Shown piece after piece: positions 35,501 to 46,674 of a stretch of DNA of 64,000 nucleotides. A program made the translations under genes and the position numbers. Source of the stretch: Girardinichthys multiradiatus (taxonomy: Eukaryota > Chordata > Actinopteri > Cyprinodontiformes > Goodeidae); assembly GCF_021462225.1 (NCBI RefSeq), contig NC_061805.1, positions 27,111,958-27,175,957 on the forward strand, in the 5' to 3' direction. Under the pieces are notes generated by a model that was not told the origin of the DNA, searched no databases, and was given only the letters and a program-made list of their open reading frames with translations. The number at the start of each line of letters is the position of its first letter. The first letter of the stretch is position 1.

Positions 35501-38500
35501 CCTTCAGACAGCGACACTGGTAGTCAATCATCTTTCAGCTTATGATATTCTCAAACCTTGGTAGTACCTGAGTTGTTCTTGGACATCTCAAATGATTTTT
35601 CCTAATCAGACAGGGAGAGCTTGGATCAGAAGATTGGATCTTGGACACCTCTTGTGTTTTCCAAAAGGTTTGTGATCCCGAACACTTTCTTTTAGAATGG
35701 ATAAAGCAGGTCAGCATTAGACGTTTTAAAATATGCAAACTGAAACCTATTGGAAATTTATGTAGTATGTGGCACAGGTCAATGTCAGGAAATCAAACAA
35801 TTTAAATGAGCTCCACTAATGCCAAGAAAAAGAGTGATTAAATGTCTAACCAGAATTATTCCAGATTTTTGATTTTAGTTACAAAAGGCATGTGGTTTTT
35901 CTCTGTAACTTTCTCAAAAACCATTTATCAAACATAAATGGGCATTTATGAATATATTTGAGCATGTATAACTTTAATCCTGTTAAAAAAGTTATTCATT
36001 TGATAATGCTTACTTCTTTAAAAAGAACAGTTTAAATGCTTCATGGAAAGACCAGATAAAATATGCCATTCATAACAATGATGAGTGTTTGTATATATCA
36101 GACTAAAACTGTATGAGACTGAATTCTGTTGGCTTCTGCTGCCACAATTTTCAATGTTTTTGGAAAATGAATTGGGCAATATTAATTCTTGTAGCAAAGA
36201 AACAAAGCACTGCTATTTTTCTTAAGTATAACCCTAATTATGTTCTGCTGTATTCTATAAAGGCTTTACCAGTAGGCTGAAGTTTAATATGCAAGAGTTC
36301 ATTAAAGATCTCTGACAGAGACTGAAAACATTTCAGTGCATCTTGTTCATTCTCATTCCTACAGGCAAGTTACCATTATTCTTAAAATACATCAGTTGGG
36401 CTTTTGCATCAGCTAGGCAAGCGTTTGAGTAACTCTCTTGGTGAAATATATCATTGTTAGATGGCATCCATGAAGACCAGATATGGACAGTTCCTAGTTT
36501 AGCTTCTGTCTTTATATGCTAAATGATCCAAAGACCCAGTAGGGTCATGCAGAAAGCTTGTTAGCAATTAACATAAAAGTTTAATAGCTGTGAACTGAAA
36601 TAAAGGCTTTGCCAATTACATGGAGGATGTAAACACACTTTTGAACATTTTACACACACACAAAAATTAACAACCACACATACAAAACAATGTGCTCCCT
36701 GTTTGTCACTTAATTATGCTATTTTCATTTGTACCCGTTAAATTTAAATACTTCTGACCACATTTTTTTTATGCAGGCTTTTTATGCTTATCTAAAAATG
36801 AATATGCCTTCACAAATGTAAAACATATATTTTGTAGAAGTGCTGTGATAAACTGGCAATCTATCCATGGTATCTTACACCTGGAAGGTTGTAGACTCTG
36901 AACAGCAATGTGTGCATGAAGAATAAGTGGAATGAAAATCTGCACCATCTTACATTTTTAGAGACAAAGGTAAAGGTTTCCAAACACAAGATGCATGATT
37001 CATGTCCTGACTTTCTTTGTTTTGCATGTTAGTAGCTGTAATTATCAACAGAAGGAACAAACAACAGCAGAACAAATGAGATGTGAAACATAACGGACTC
37101 ACTCAGAAAGTCACAGTTAGAGGTGAGAGGGGGAGGAAGGGAAAGCAGCACTGATGCATGAGTGTAAGAATGCGACTTTATAGATGGTTCTAGCCTTTGC
37201 TGGCATAAGAGGGCGAAACAGATAAGAAACCAATTTGGCTTTATTACAGGATACAGAATCAGAAAATGTAGTTAGAAACAGATAATGGAATTTTAATCTT
37301 CTTTATCTTGGGTCCTTTTTTGTTGTTAAAGTAAACACTGACTTATGTTCTTACACCAACAAAACTAAGGTACACGTTAGATTGGCAATGGAGTATGTTT
37401 GCTCAGCACCTAATAGAATAGGTTCATTAAACTCTATATAAAGGTTAACAAAACTAAGGTAAAAACATGTACATTTAGAAGGCGAGTTCTCATTGAGCCA
37501 TTTAAATGCAAACTTGGTTATTTTTTTAATTATCTGGCATTTAAAAAAATGGTTCCTCCTGTATAATTTAGTTTGGCACATCTCTTGCAAATATTATACT
37601 ATAATCAATCCATACCCCTGACAAACATGATTTCTACTTCTTTATCCAAACTACTCTCTCATTTAGCCTCTGTTATTTGCCACATTTTAAATATCTCCAA
37701 CCTCACCACCTCCCCTTTTTATATCTAGAGTATTTCTCTTCCATTTCCTACTTTTGAATTTATCTTTTCATCTGCTCTCCCTAAATCTATGTTTCAACAC
37801 AGATATGCTGTCATCACAGCCAGAGAATTGTAACAGCAAGGAAATATGTTTGCTGTTTGGGCCTGTCGCGATGAATCCTAATGAGCTATCAGACTCTGCA
37901 GGAAAGGAGCTTTCTCTTTTTTCCTGTCAGGGTGATTTGCACTACTTTGCACGAGAAAATACAAAATGAAATAACCCAGCAGCCAAAATGGCATTTTCTG
38001 GTCTTAGCAGATGCTAGGTTATTAAAGAGGATATTGCAGCAGACAAACCGATGCACAGTGACAGATATATATCACCAGCTTATGCCTCTGCAGAGATTTT
38101 ACTTAAATCCAATGTAATACATTTCAAACACATGAATGAGGGATTACTTTTTCAAAATCAAATGAAATTAGTTTTGCCCCAGCCATTTTAAAAAAGCAGA
38201 ATGTCATCATACAGGCTCAGACAAAAAAGTAGCATCACTCCTTAATTTGGAAGCTCAAGCAGCATCAGCAGAAAACAGAACTGGGAGGACAAAAAGTAAG
38301 ACAGGAAGGAAAGGGAGTGAAAAGAGGGAAAACAGTAAGGCTGGTGCATTTTATCAGGCCCATTGTAAAAGATACATGTCAAACAGCTAAAGGCAGCCCT
38401 GAGACCTAAAAGTATAGCTCATGACAAGTTCACCCCACTCTTTCAACCAGAGAGAAGTCATAAATGCTGAGATCTGTCACTATAGTTCAGCTCGCCACCC

Positions 38501-40107
38501 TGCTCAGTAACCTTGGCAACTCCCTGACCAATAACCGCTTGGCAGGAGGTTCTCTAAGAATAGTGACACTGGGACAAACACATACACACTCAGGGAGCCA
38601 TGATTTGAACAGGTAAACCATGTTAAGACAGGCCAGTGTGAGTGTAGCTTTCCACCAACAAATGCTAACACCCCCACACATACCTACACCTATAAAGACA
38701 TATTGTGAGGCTACTGGGCTAAGGTTAACTCTCACTCTTGTTCTCTGTTTGAACGACATTATTTCCTTTTCACTAAGACCTATGCTTCTTCAGTGACTTC
38801 TGAAAAGAAAGGCAATGCCTAAGTGTTCTGAGATGCGAGCTGTTGGGAAGGAATGCAATGCATGAATACACTAAATTAACCGAATAATGTTGGTATTCTT
38901 TGTCAGTACCTAACATTTTTTTTCAAATGAATTAGTCTATTTATGGCTTAACTTACAATCATAAGAAATTACCAAGATATACCTCTTAGGGGTGAAAACA
39001 GAGAAAGTACTTTCAAAAACAACAGTCTCAAGAGGTAAAATGTGGCATTAAGATTCCAAAAGCTCCAGCACTTGCACTTCCTTTCTCAGTCGTTTCTCAC
39101 ATTTTGTCCATCTCACTTAACTGCACCCAGATCCCTGTGTACCTATTTTTGTGCACCTATATCCATCTTTTCCTCTCCTTACACATCTTTGTAGCTCTTC
39201 TTCACCTATCTACAGTGATGCCTGCAATCTCCACACCTCTTTTAGCTGCTCTCCCCTCTAACTCTCTTTTTCTATAGCCCTCAAAATTCCAATTTTCCTC
39301 TTTCTACTTCCTGAGCACTCATTCGCTGCCCATATCAACTCTCGCTCGCTTCTGCTTTGTCTCAATTGTCCTCTAGAGTGCCTTGATCGCCTGATCCAGG
39401 GCTGAGGGCTTAAACAGCCCTTGGTTTATTTACCATGATCTCTATGTGGTGGAGTAATCTGACTAATCTTCATCAACATCACTCAAGTCATTACGTTAAA
39501 CAGCTTTTATGCTGAGTTTTTACTTCCATATGAAGTAGAGGTGCAATGATACATCCAGCTCACGAGATATTGGACTCACAATGATGAGACAATATTTAAG
39601 CAAAAATAAAGTTTTTACAAATCACTACTGTGTATTAGTGTACAATAACCGAGTCCAAATTGTGTGTGCAACTGCAGTTTTTGCTTTGTCACGTTCTAAT
39701 GTCATGTGACAGCCCAAAACCAATGCAATTCTCTAGGGGAAAAATTGAAGTTTTCACTGTGATATTGTGATATAAGTTTTTTTATCCTTAAAAATGTCCA
39801 CCATGTAGTTTCATTAATATTCTTTCTTATATATTTTATACCTCTTAAATTACAAAAGTAGCAATGTGAAATTTCTGGTTTTGTAATAAAGGTGGGCTAA
39901 ATGGGCAATTATCAAATGTGCAGGCTCAGTTATTGAGGTTACAAAGTGGCAATTACAATAAACTGCAGCTATTTCTTTGCTCAGACAATAGAAAACATAT
40001 GCCTGGTAGTATTTAATGGCAGTCCTGATGTTTTGAAAATATTAAGATTTGCTTGTTAATAGGTTTGTCAGGATTTCTGAAGTGAGGTTGTGTGTTATTA
40101 TCGATAA
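35501..40107. other. grid1: Intronic DNA, nothing recognised over 4.6 kb
   Basis: AT-rich, with the longest interval in the intron free of elements I can identify. Small open frames have no motifs. Some polypyrimidine stretches (39100-39380) are present. Confidence 0.4.
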
Positions 40108-40420
40108 TACACTGCTGAAAAAATGAAAAAAAAACAAAGCACTTTTTAATCACAGTATAAAATCAAGTCAGTCCTGTCTTACTTTTTGTAGTCAGTCCAA
40201 ACTTTTGGAATATGAAGCTGGTCAGTTAAGTAGTAGAGAAGGATGTTAATCCGTGTTAATGATATTACCAACAGCTGCACTAAAGGGACAATGATGAGAC
40301 AACACCAAAAACAGGAATGCTTTTGCAGGTGGAGGCCACAAACATTTTTTCCCTCCTAATTTTTTTGACTGTTTTTCAGTAGTTTTGCATTTGACCAGGG
40401 TCAGTGTCACTACTGGTAGT

Positions 40421-41380
40421 ATGAGGCAATACCTGGACCCTCCAGAGGTTGCACAGGCAGTCCACCTCTACCAGGATGGCACAACAATATTTAACATTGT
40501 CCAAAGGTTTGCTTTGTCTCCCAGGACAGTCTCAAGACCATGGAGGAGATTCCAGGAGACAGGCAGTTACTCTTGGAAAGATAAACAAGGTTGTTGAAGG
40601 TCCTAAACCCATTAGCGGGACCAGTATCTGCTCCTTTGTGCAAGGAGACACAGGATGACTAGTACCAGAGCCCTACAAAGCGGGACCTCCAGCAGGTCAC
40701 TGGCATGAATGTCTCTGACTAAAACATTAAAAACGAACTTCATGAGGGTGGCCTGAGTGCCAGAGGTCCTCTAGTAGGTCCTGTGCTCACTGCCCGGCAC
40801 TATGGAGCATGACTGGCATTTCCCAGAGAACACGGGAATTGGCAGGTTCGGCAGTGGCGCCCTGTTCTTTTCACAGATGAGAGCAGGTTCTTTCTAAACT
40901 AAAATGACCGATGTAATAGGGTCTGGAGAAGCTGAGGTTAACCTTATGCTGCCTGCAATATTGTTTGGCATGATCAATTTAGTTGTGGGTCAGAGTTTGT
41001 CTGGGGAGGCATATCCATGACGGGATGAACAGACCTATAACATGTTTGAACAGACTAACAGTAGCACCCTGACTGCCATTAGGTATCTCGATTAAATCCT
41101 TAGACCCATTGTTAGGCCCCTTGCTGGTGCAGTTGGTCCTCGGTTCCTTCTGGTGCATGATAGTGTCGGGACTCATACAATTCAATTCAATTCAAAAATA
41201 CTTTATTAATCCCAAAGGGAAATTAAATACCATGTTGCACTTCAGGCTGTCAAGGAGCTCAGTGATACCCTGGTCAGGATCTTGAAGGAGATACCCCAGG
41301 ACAACATCCTCTCATAAGGAGCATGCCTCAACGTTGTCAGGCATGCATACAAACACAGGGGGGGGCATGCAAACTACTGA
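40421..41380 (+). pseudogene. Tc1-like transposase pseudogene, core deleted
   Basis: The frame opens at ATG 40421 with MRQYLDPPEVAQAV, HLYQDGTTIFNIVQRF and LSPRTVSRPWRRFQETGSY, a paired-type helix-turn-helix DNA-binding region. Frameshifts follow almost at once. Later nucleotide blocks (ttttcacagatgagagcagg for the TDESR catalytic aspartate, then a gtctggggaggcatatcc block for VWGGIS) are in the right order. The block with the second aspartate, and the PIE glutamate, are lost at the LINE-tail insertion. The usual Y-stop is at 41378-41380. Confidence 0.75.
41178..41230 (-). mobile_element. 3' tail of a LINE inserted in a Tc1-like element
   Basis: (ATTCA)n-type repeats followed by aaatactttattaatccc and aaagggaaatta on plus. 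This is the 3' end of a fish LINE (Maui/L2-like as I recall), read on the minus strand, only about 53 bp long. Host Tc1 sequence resumes directly after it. Confidence 0.75.
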
Positions 41381-41550
41381 GTACCATTCTGAGTTGCTGA
41401 ACGAATGACATTTCAGCAAATTGAACTAACCTGTCGCATCAGTTTCCTAATTTCAATTTCTCTATGACTTCTGATTAAGCTCTCTGTGGGTTGTTGATAA
41501 TTTTAATTTTTATCAAATGATGCAGCATCCTTTATTGATTTTGTTTTGCT

Positions 41551-42550
41551 CATCTTTCAGGAAAAATAACACATTTTAAAATATTTTAATGTAGATAAAT
41601 ATATTTTACTTGCAGATAACTTCGAAAGTCATAAGATGAAAATTTGGCCTGACAAAAATGTTTCTATGTAAAGACATTTTTTCACTTGTCTTTCAGGGCT
41701 TCCATAGTAACAAAATAGTCAGATGTACAGACCTGTCTCAGCTGGCTTTAACGATTTAAAATGAGTCAAAATGAAAACGTGCATAGCGGTATGATACAAT
41801 ACTATGCTAGTGGATATTAATAGTCTAAAATTTCACATAAGACCATTCTTACATTTGATGCCGTCTTATTTAACCGAGCAATCTTTAAAAAAGGATCTAA
41901 TAGACTTAGAATCAGCTGATCAGGAGGATATGCACAATGCATGTCTGATGAGCTCTTTTGGTTTGCCCGCTGAAGGATTTATTTACTTTTCCAACAAGCT
42001 CAGGCAAAACAAGTCATTTTTTGCAACAGGCAGTGGAATTTTCCAAAAATTAAAATCAAACCTTAAAGTTTGTTTTTATGGAACCGATGCTAGTCAATAG
42101 CAAATAATGAGATTTTTCCTAACATTAGGATTGAGCTTGGTGCTAACTTTTTGTTACATTACTTTAAATGCTGCCACATGTACTATTTAAAAGTGGTAGG
42201 GTTTTCTGTGTTTTTGTGATTGACTGTTGTGTTGGTCTGACCAGCAGGGTTTGTGAACTCTGCCAACACAGTAGGGCAAGAAATAACTACTTCTTTCTAT
42301 CTCAAAGAGATACAAAAGGGTGTCAAGCTTAAAGCACACATCTTCTCATCCAGGGTCCCATTACAATAGCCTATCTTCTTTACAACTGGAAAGGCTTTAG
42401 TTTTATGAGAGGTACTGTTTCTTTTTTTATTTTGCGAGATTGTGCCACAGGTTCATGGTATACCCCAAGTATCAAGCACATTATTTTCCACACACTGCTA
42501 AAGTTTTTGAATTATTCTGAAATATTCTTGAAATATTCTTTTCAATGTTT
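41551..42550. other. grid1: Intronic DNA with one unexplained open frame
   Basis: An open frame of 98 codons at 41804-42100 shows no motif, splice sites or composition that sets it apart. I see nothing else. Confidence 0.35.
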
Positions 42551-42552
42551 TT

Positions 42553-45500
42553 ATTGTGTGAATGCCTTCAGCATATAATATATCTAACACTTTTTTTGGC
42601 ACCTATCTCCTCCTGCATACTTTGTGCAATTTCAGCCATTCAACTTTTAAAATGTTCAGCTCATTTAGGACCTTACGGGTATGACTTTTGGTATTAATAC
42701 TTTTTAAAATATTCAGCTTTTTGTGCTAATTTTGGGCCCATTGAAATGAATGGAAAATCGTAACAATTCCGCAAAATTCAGCTAAAACTTTGTGCTCTTT
42801 CACAGCTTACTACTTCTGCATACGTTCAGCAAGAAACCCCATTCAACTTTTAAAATGTTCACAAGCCATTAAGCTATCTTCAAATAATTCAGCTTTTTCA
42901 TATCTGTTACGGTTCTTTTACAATCGCAATTCAAATTTTATGCAAGATTTTTGAAGTTATCAATTTTATAATGTAATCCAATGGCGGAATTCGGCAGTTG
43001 CTAGAGTGTACACTAGGTTTTTGAATAACCTGAGAAAGAACAAGCAAACTCTCCTCACAGGCTTATTTTTCACTCTACTAACACAAATTATATATCAGAA
43101 CGTAGGATTTTCTTTCGCTATTCAGAAAATGTCACCCTCATTGATGTGGGACTAACAGATTTCCGGCAACATGCCCTGACGCATGAAAATTCTCCAGGAT
43201 TGTTCACCGATTCCTGCTGATACTGACAGTCCAAAGATTTTTTGGATACCTTTCACCGTTTTCTCGTGAAGTACATTTGTTTGAGAGTGCAAAATCCATC
43301 TTTAGTCAGGTTTAAAAGGTCAAAATGATAAATTTTTTCACAGGTTCACACCTCCCAGACAGATTGTTGTAGAAACTGGAGAAGCTCCATGATTGTTCAG
43401 CAAGGCCTGCTTATTCATATGGTGCATGAATCAAATCGATAGCCCTTATAGCTTTCGAGTTATTAGACGTTGTTTGAGAGCATGTTCAGGCAGTTTTTTG
43501 TTTTTCTCCACTTTTCCCTTTCATTTCACCTAGTGTTGTGCCTTTAATATTATATTTTCAACAAAAAAGGATTGATATTATCGTTTCCCTGTCCGTTCTG
43601 ATAAAAACCGGTCCAAGAATGACGTCGATAGCCCTTACGGTTTCCGAGTTATGGGCAGTACTTCGGGAGCATGTGCCACCATGTTATAAAGCCAGGCCAT
43701 GATGAGACACAAAGTGTGGTGCTGCGTGAGAAACAGCAGCTGTTGGGCGCTCATTAATTACCATAGCAACAGAACACAGCTGCCAGTGAACTTAAGTAAC
43801 CTCTGACAGAGAGTGGCTCTGAGGCTGAGCTCAGGCCAGAAGCTTCCATGAGTGATCACAATAAGTCAGTCATAGCTGACACACACATACTCTACAAAAT
43901 AAAAGCCTTTTTTTCACACTGAACATCAACCTTTCATATCTACAAATGATTTTTTAAAAGCTGATAATAGCATAAACAATGATTTCTGACAAGCAAGCAG
44001 GTTCTATATGCCTAATGGAAATAACCCAGACTTGAAAGGACAACCCTGCTAGATTTTCAAAATAAGACAAAACATGCTCTACAAAATAAAAGCCTTTACA
44101 ATTTAAACTATAGAAAATTGCAGCACTGGGCTTCACAATAACGTTGGAGCTCATCCAGTGTAGGAAATGCGACCAGGTCAGCCCTTTAAAATAAGGCTTA
44201 CTGAAATTTTCAAAATAAAAGCCTCCACCTTCTATAGTTACTAATGATTTTTTAAGCTGATAATAGCATAGACAATGATTTTAGAACAACTAATTGAACT
44301 AACCCAGGCCTGAAAGGACAACCTTGCTGGACTTTCAAAATAAGACAAAACATGTCTTTACATTTTAAACTATATATCATTGCAGGACTGGGCATTACAC
44401 TACTGTTGGAGTTCACCCAACAGAAATGGGACTAAGCTGATCCTTTGAAATAAGGCTTACTGAAACTTTCAAAATAAAAGCCTCAGCATTCCATAGTTTG
44501 TATTGATTTTTTAAGCGGATAATAGCATACACAGTGATTTTAGAATAGCAAGCAGGTTCTTTATATCTAGTGGAAGTACGCCAGACATAAAAGGACAACT
44601 ATACTGGACTTTCAAAACAACACCTAAACATACCCTACAAAATAAACCCCTTCATATTTCACACAGCGATAATTGCAGCATTGGTCTTAACACTATTGCT
44701 GGGACTCTGTGATGGAAATGGATCTACTTTATCCTTTCAAAATAAACTCACTGATATTTACAAAATAAAAGTCTAAACATTCCTTCGTTGGGGCCTGCCA
44801 TAGCAATGAAGGGAGAACAGTGAGTGACCTGACTCCCATGCCATTGCCTGGTGGCACCTATTAGTACACATCTCTAAACTGGACTCTTTATTTATTGGCA
44901 ACTGCCAAAGCAATGCAAGGACGCATGATTACTGTTGAAACAAGAACAGGTCTAGATAGACATCTTAACCTTCTACCCTCAATCATGATGCACACCGTTC
45001 TGTTGCTTTGGTTCTGTACCTCAGCCCCACAACCTTTGGCTCTTGTCCGAGAAACACGCACCAAGAAGCAGGCCCCGTCTAAATTTCTTCAAAAATTTTC
45101 TAGTTTATTATTATTATTATTATTGTGTGAAAGCTGAAGAGTGAATCATTTTAAATGGTAATTTCATAGACTTTTGAATATACGCTCTAGTAAGCATTAG
45201 CATTTTAGCTAATTTTAGCTTATATTTTGCTTTTTGCATGGTAGATAGGTTAAATCACCCTTCATGCTACTGATAGCCAATGTGCTAATGTTTGCATTTT
45301 AGCTTCTCTTTCTCCTCTATTCTCTCTTAGATGAAGAACACTTTTGCATTTTTTAGGCAATTTCTTGTTTGTTTTTGTGTTTCTTCAGCGTATTTGTTGT
45401 CAGTTCATTTTTTCTGAAATTTCTATTTATTATGTATTTTAGCACTGACTTCAACCTAGGCCATATTTTTGCTTTAGTCTATGCCTTTTCAGCTCATCTA

Positions 45501-45785
45501 TGGCAGCTCTTTCCTGCTTTTTTAAAGTTTTTGTCAGTTCTTGCATTTCAACAACTATTTCAAGTAATTTTGAGGTAACTTTACATTGTTAAGCAGTTTT
45601 ATAGCTAATAGTCTTCCTGCTTAAACAGATCAGATGACAGTTTTTCTTTGCTGTTTCTGCTATTTCTACTAATTATAAGATTTCAGCAGATTTTCTGCAG
45701 TCAATTTCAGCTTGTTTCTGCAAGCTTTCAGCTAAAACATTTTGATTACAGCATTCACACTGCATTTTGGCAGGAAATGCAAATC
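42553..45785. repeat. Composite dispersed repeat of unknown class
   Basis: Begins with attgtgtgaatgccttcagc. A near copy of this start, ttattgtgtgaaagctgaag, occurs at 45120, directly after an (ATT)n run. An inverted form, cagcattcacactgc, closes the region near 45749-45762. Between them are phrases I recall from abundant fish repeats (cccattgaaatgaatgg near 42739, cgatagcccttacggtttcc near 43626, aggccccgtctaaatttctt near 45071). There is a direct internal repeat at 43437 and 43626 (cgatagccctta) and a tandem array at 43900-44790. No transposase frame is present. It may be a large non-autonomous DNA element or two related copies in tandem. Confidence 0.5.
43900..44790. repeat. Three to four tandem units of about 260-300 bp
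   Basis: The word tgataatagcata, or a one-base variant, occurs near 43962, 44258 and 44517, each after atgattttttaag-type sequence. Each unit contains ccagacttgaaaggacaac-like, ctttcaaaataagac-like and gggcttcacaataacg-like blocks in the same order. The last unit is partial. Units differ by many substitutions, so the array is old. Spacers are not constant and unique as in a CRISPR array. Confidence 0.85.
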
Positions 45786-46674
45786 TTTCTAGTTATAATT
45801 TAATTTTGTTCCAGTGAGGGTTAAGTTGTAGAGATGGAAACACTGCCTTACAACAAGTCTCTGTTTAAAGAAAGACTTTAACCATAATGTTTTAATTGCT
45901 TCTTGTCAAGCCCTGATAACGGTTTTGGTAATGCTTTGTTTTCTAGCAGCTGCTATAAATAAAAGATTAAGTGTACTTATAACCCAGATTACACAAATAC
46001 ATGTCTGAAAAATACATTTCTAAAGTGGAAGTGGGAAGTAGAGGAGAAAAAAGTCATAAAGATGAAAAATCACTTAAACCAACAATTCACTCAAGACTAA
46101 AATCACTCAGCAGTCATTAGAGACTCTTAAAACCTGACAAAGAGCAGCTGTCATGTACTCAGACAGTTACATTTACATTTACCAAGTCAAATGTGTACAT
46201 GTATGCTTGGGAAAGAGCTATGTATATACAGTATGTGAATAAACATCCAAATATTAAGGTTTTAGTACTATGTGTGTGTGTGTCTGTGTGTGTCAGCAAA
46301 GATGAGTGAGTGTGTATCATACATATGTGAGAGTACTAGAGCAGCACATAAAAGGCTACACAAATAGAAACTTTCAAATTTCACATCTCTTTTTATATGC
46401 AGCAGCTGAAAGCATGCATGAAGAAAACAAACAAAAAAATCTTTATGCAAAATCTACTTTTGCTTTCATACAGTACTTTGTGGCATGGAAACTTTAAATA
46501 ATTAGTTTGCCTACCATAATGATGCATAAAGTAGTAGTAGAGAAATTCCATTTTATTTTCTTATTATTGTACATTTCACTTTCACACTGCAAATGTTAGT
46601 GTGGGTTTATGCCTTCATGAGCATAAATAATTAGTAACTTTTAGAGCAGTAAATACTCAGCTGTAAGGGGCTCT
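45786..46674. other. grid1: Intronic DNA, nothing recognised
   Basis: AT-rich with a short (TG)n tract at about 46271-46295. Confidence 0.4.

Larger units (their letters stand above)
40110..41550 (+). mobile_element. Tc1-like transposon relic with nested LINE tail
   Basis: Starts with cactgctgaaaaaatga just inside a TA, the usual end of a fish Tc1-like family. It ends in decayed sequence around tgatgcagcatccttta near 41520. The right inverted repeat is not visible. Internally a transposase gene is recognisable (next entry). It is interrupted at about 41178 by a LINE 3' tail, with loss of roughly 130 bp of the host element. Confidence 0.8.

Noticed and set aside
41804..42100. 98-codon open frame
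   Set aside because: Length is within chance expectation for 64 kb of AT-rich DNA. No motif, no splice sites, no codon bias visible.
43900..44790. Regularly spaced repeats resembling an array
   Set aside because: Not CRISPR: whole 260-300 bp units are repeated with divergence, and there are no short identical repeats with unique spacers.
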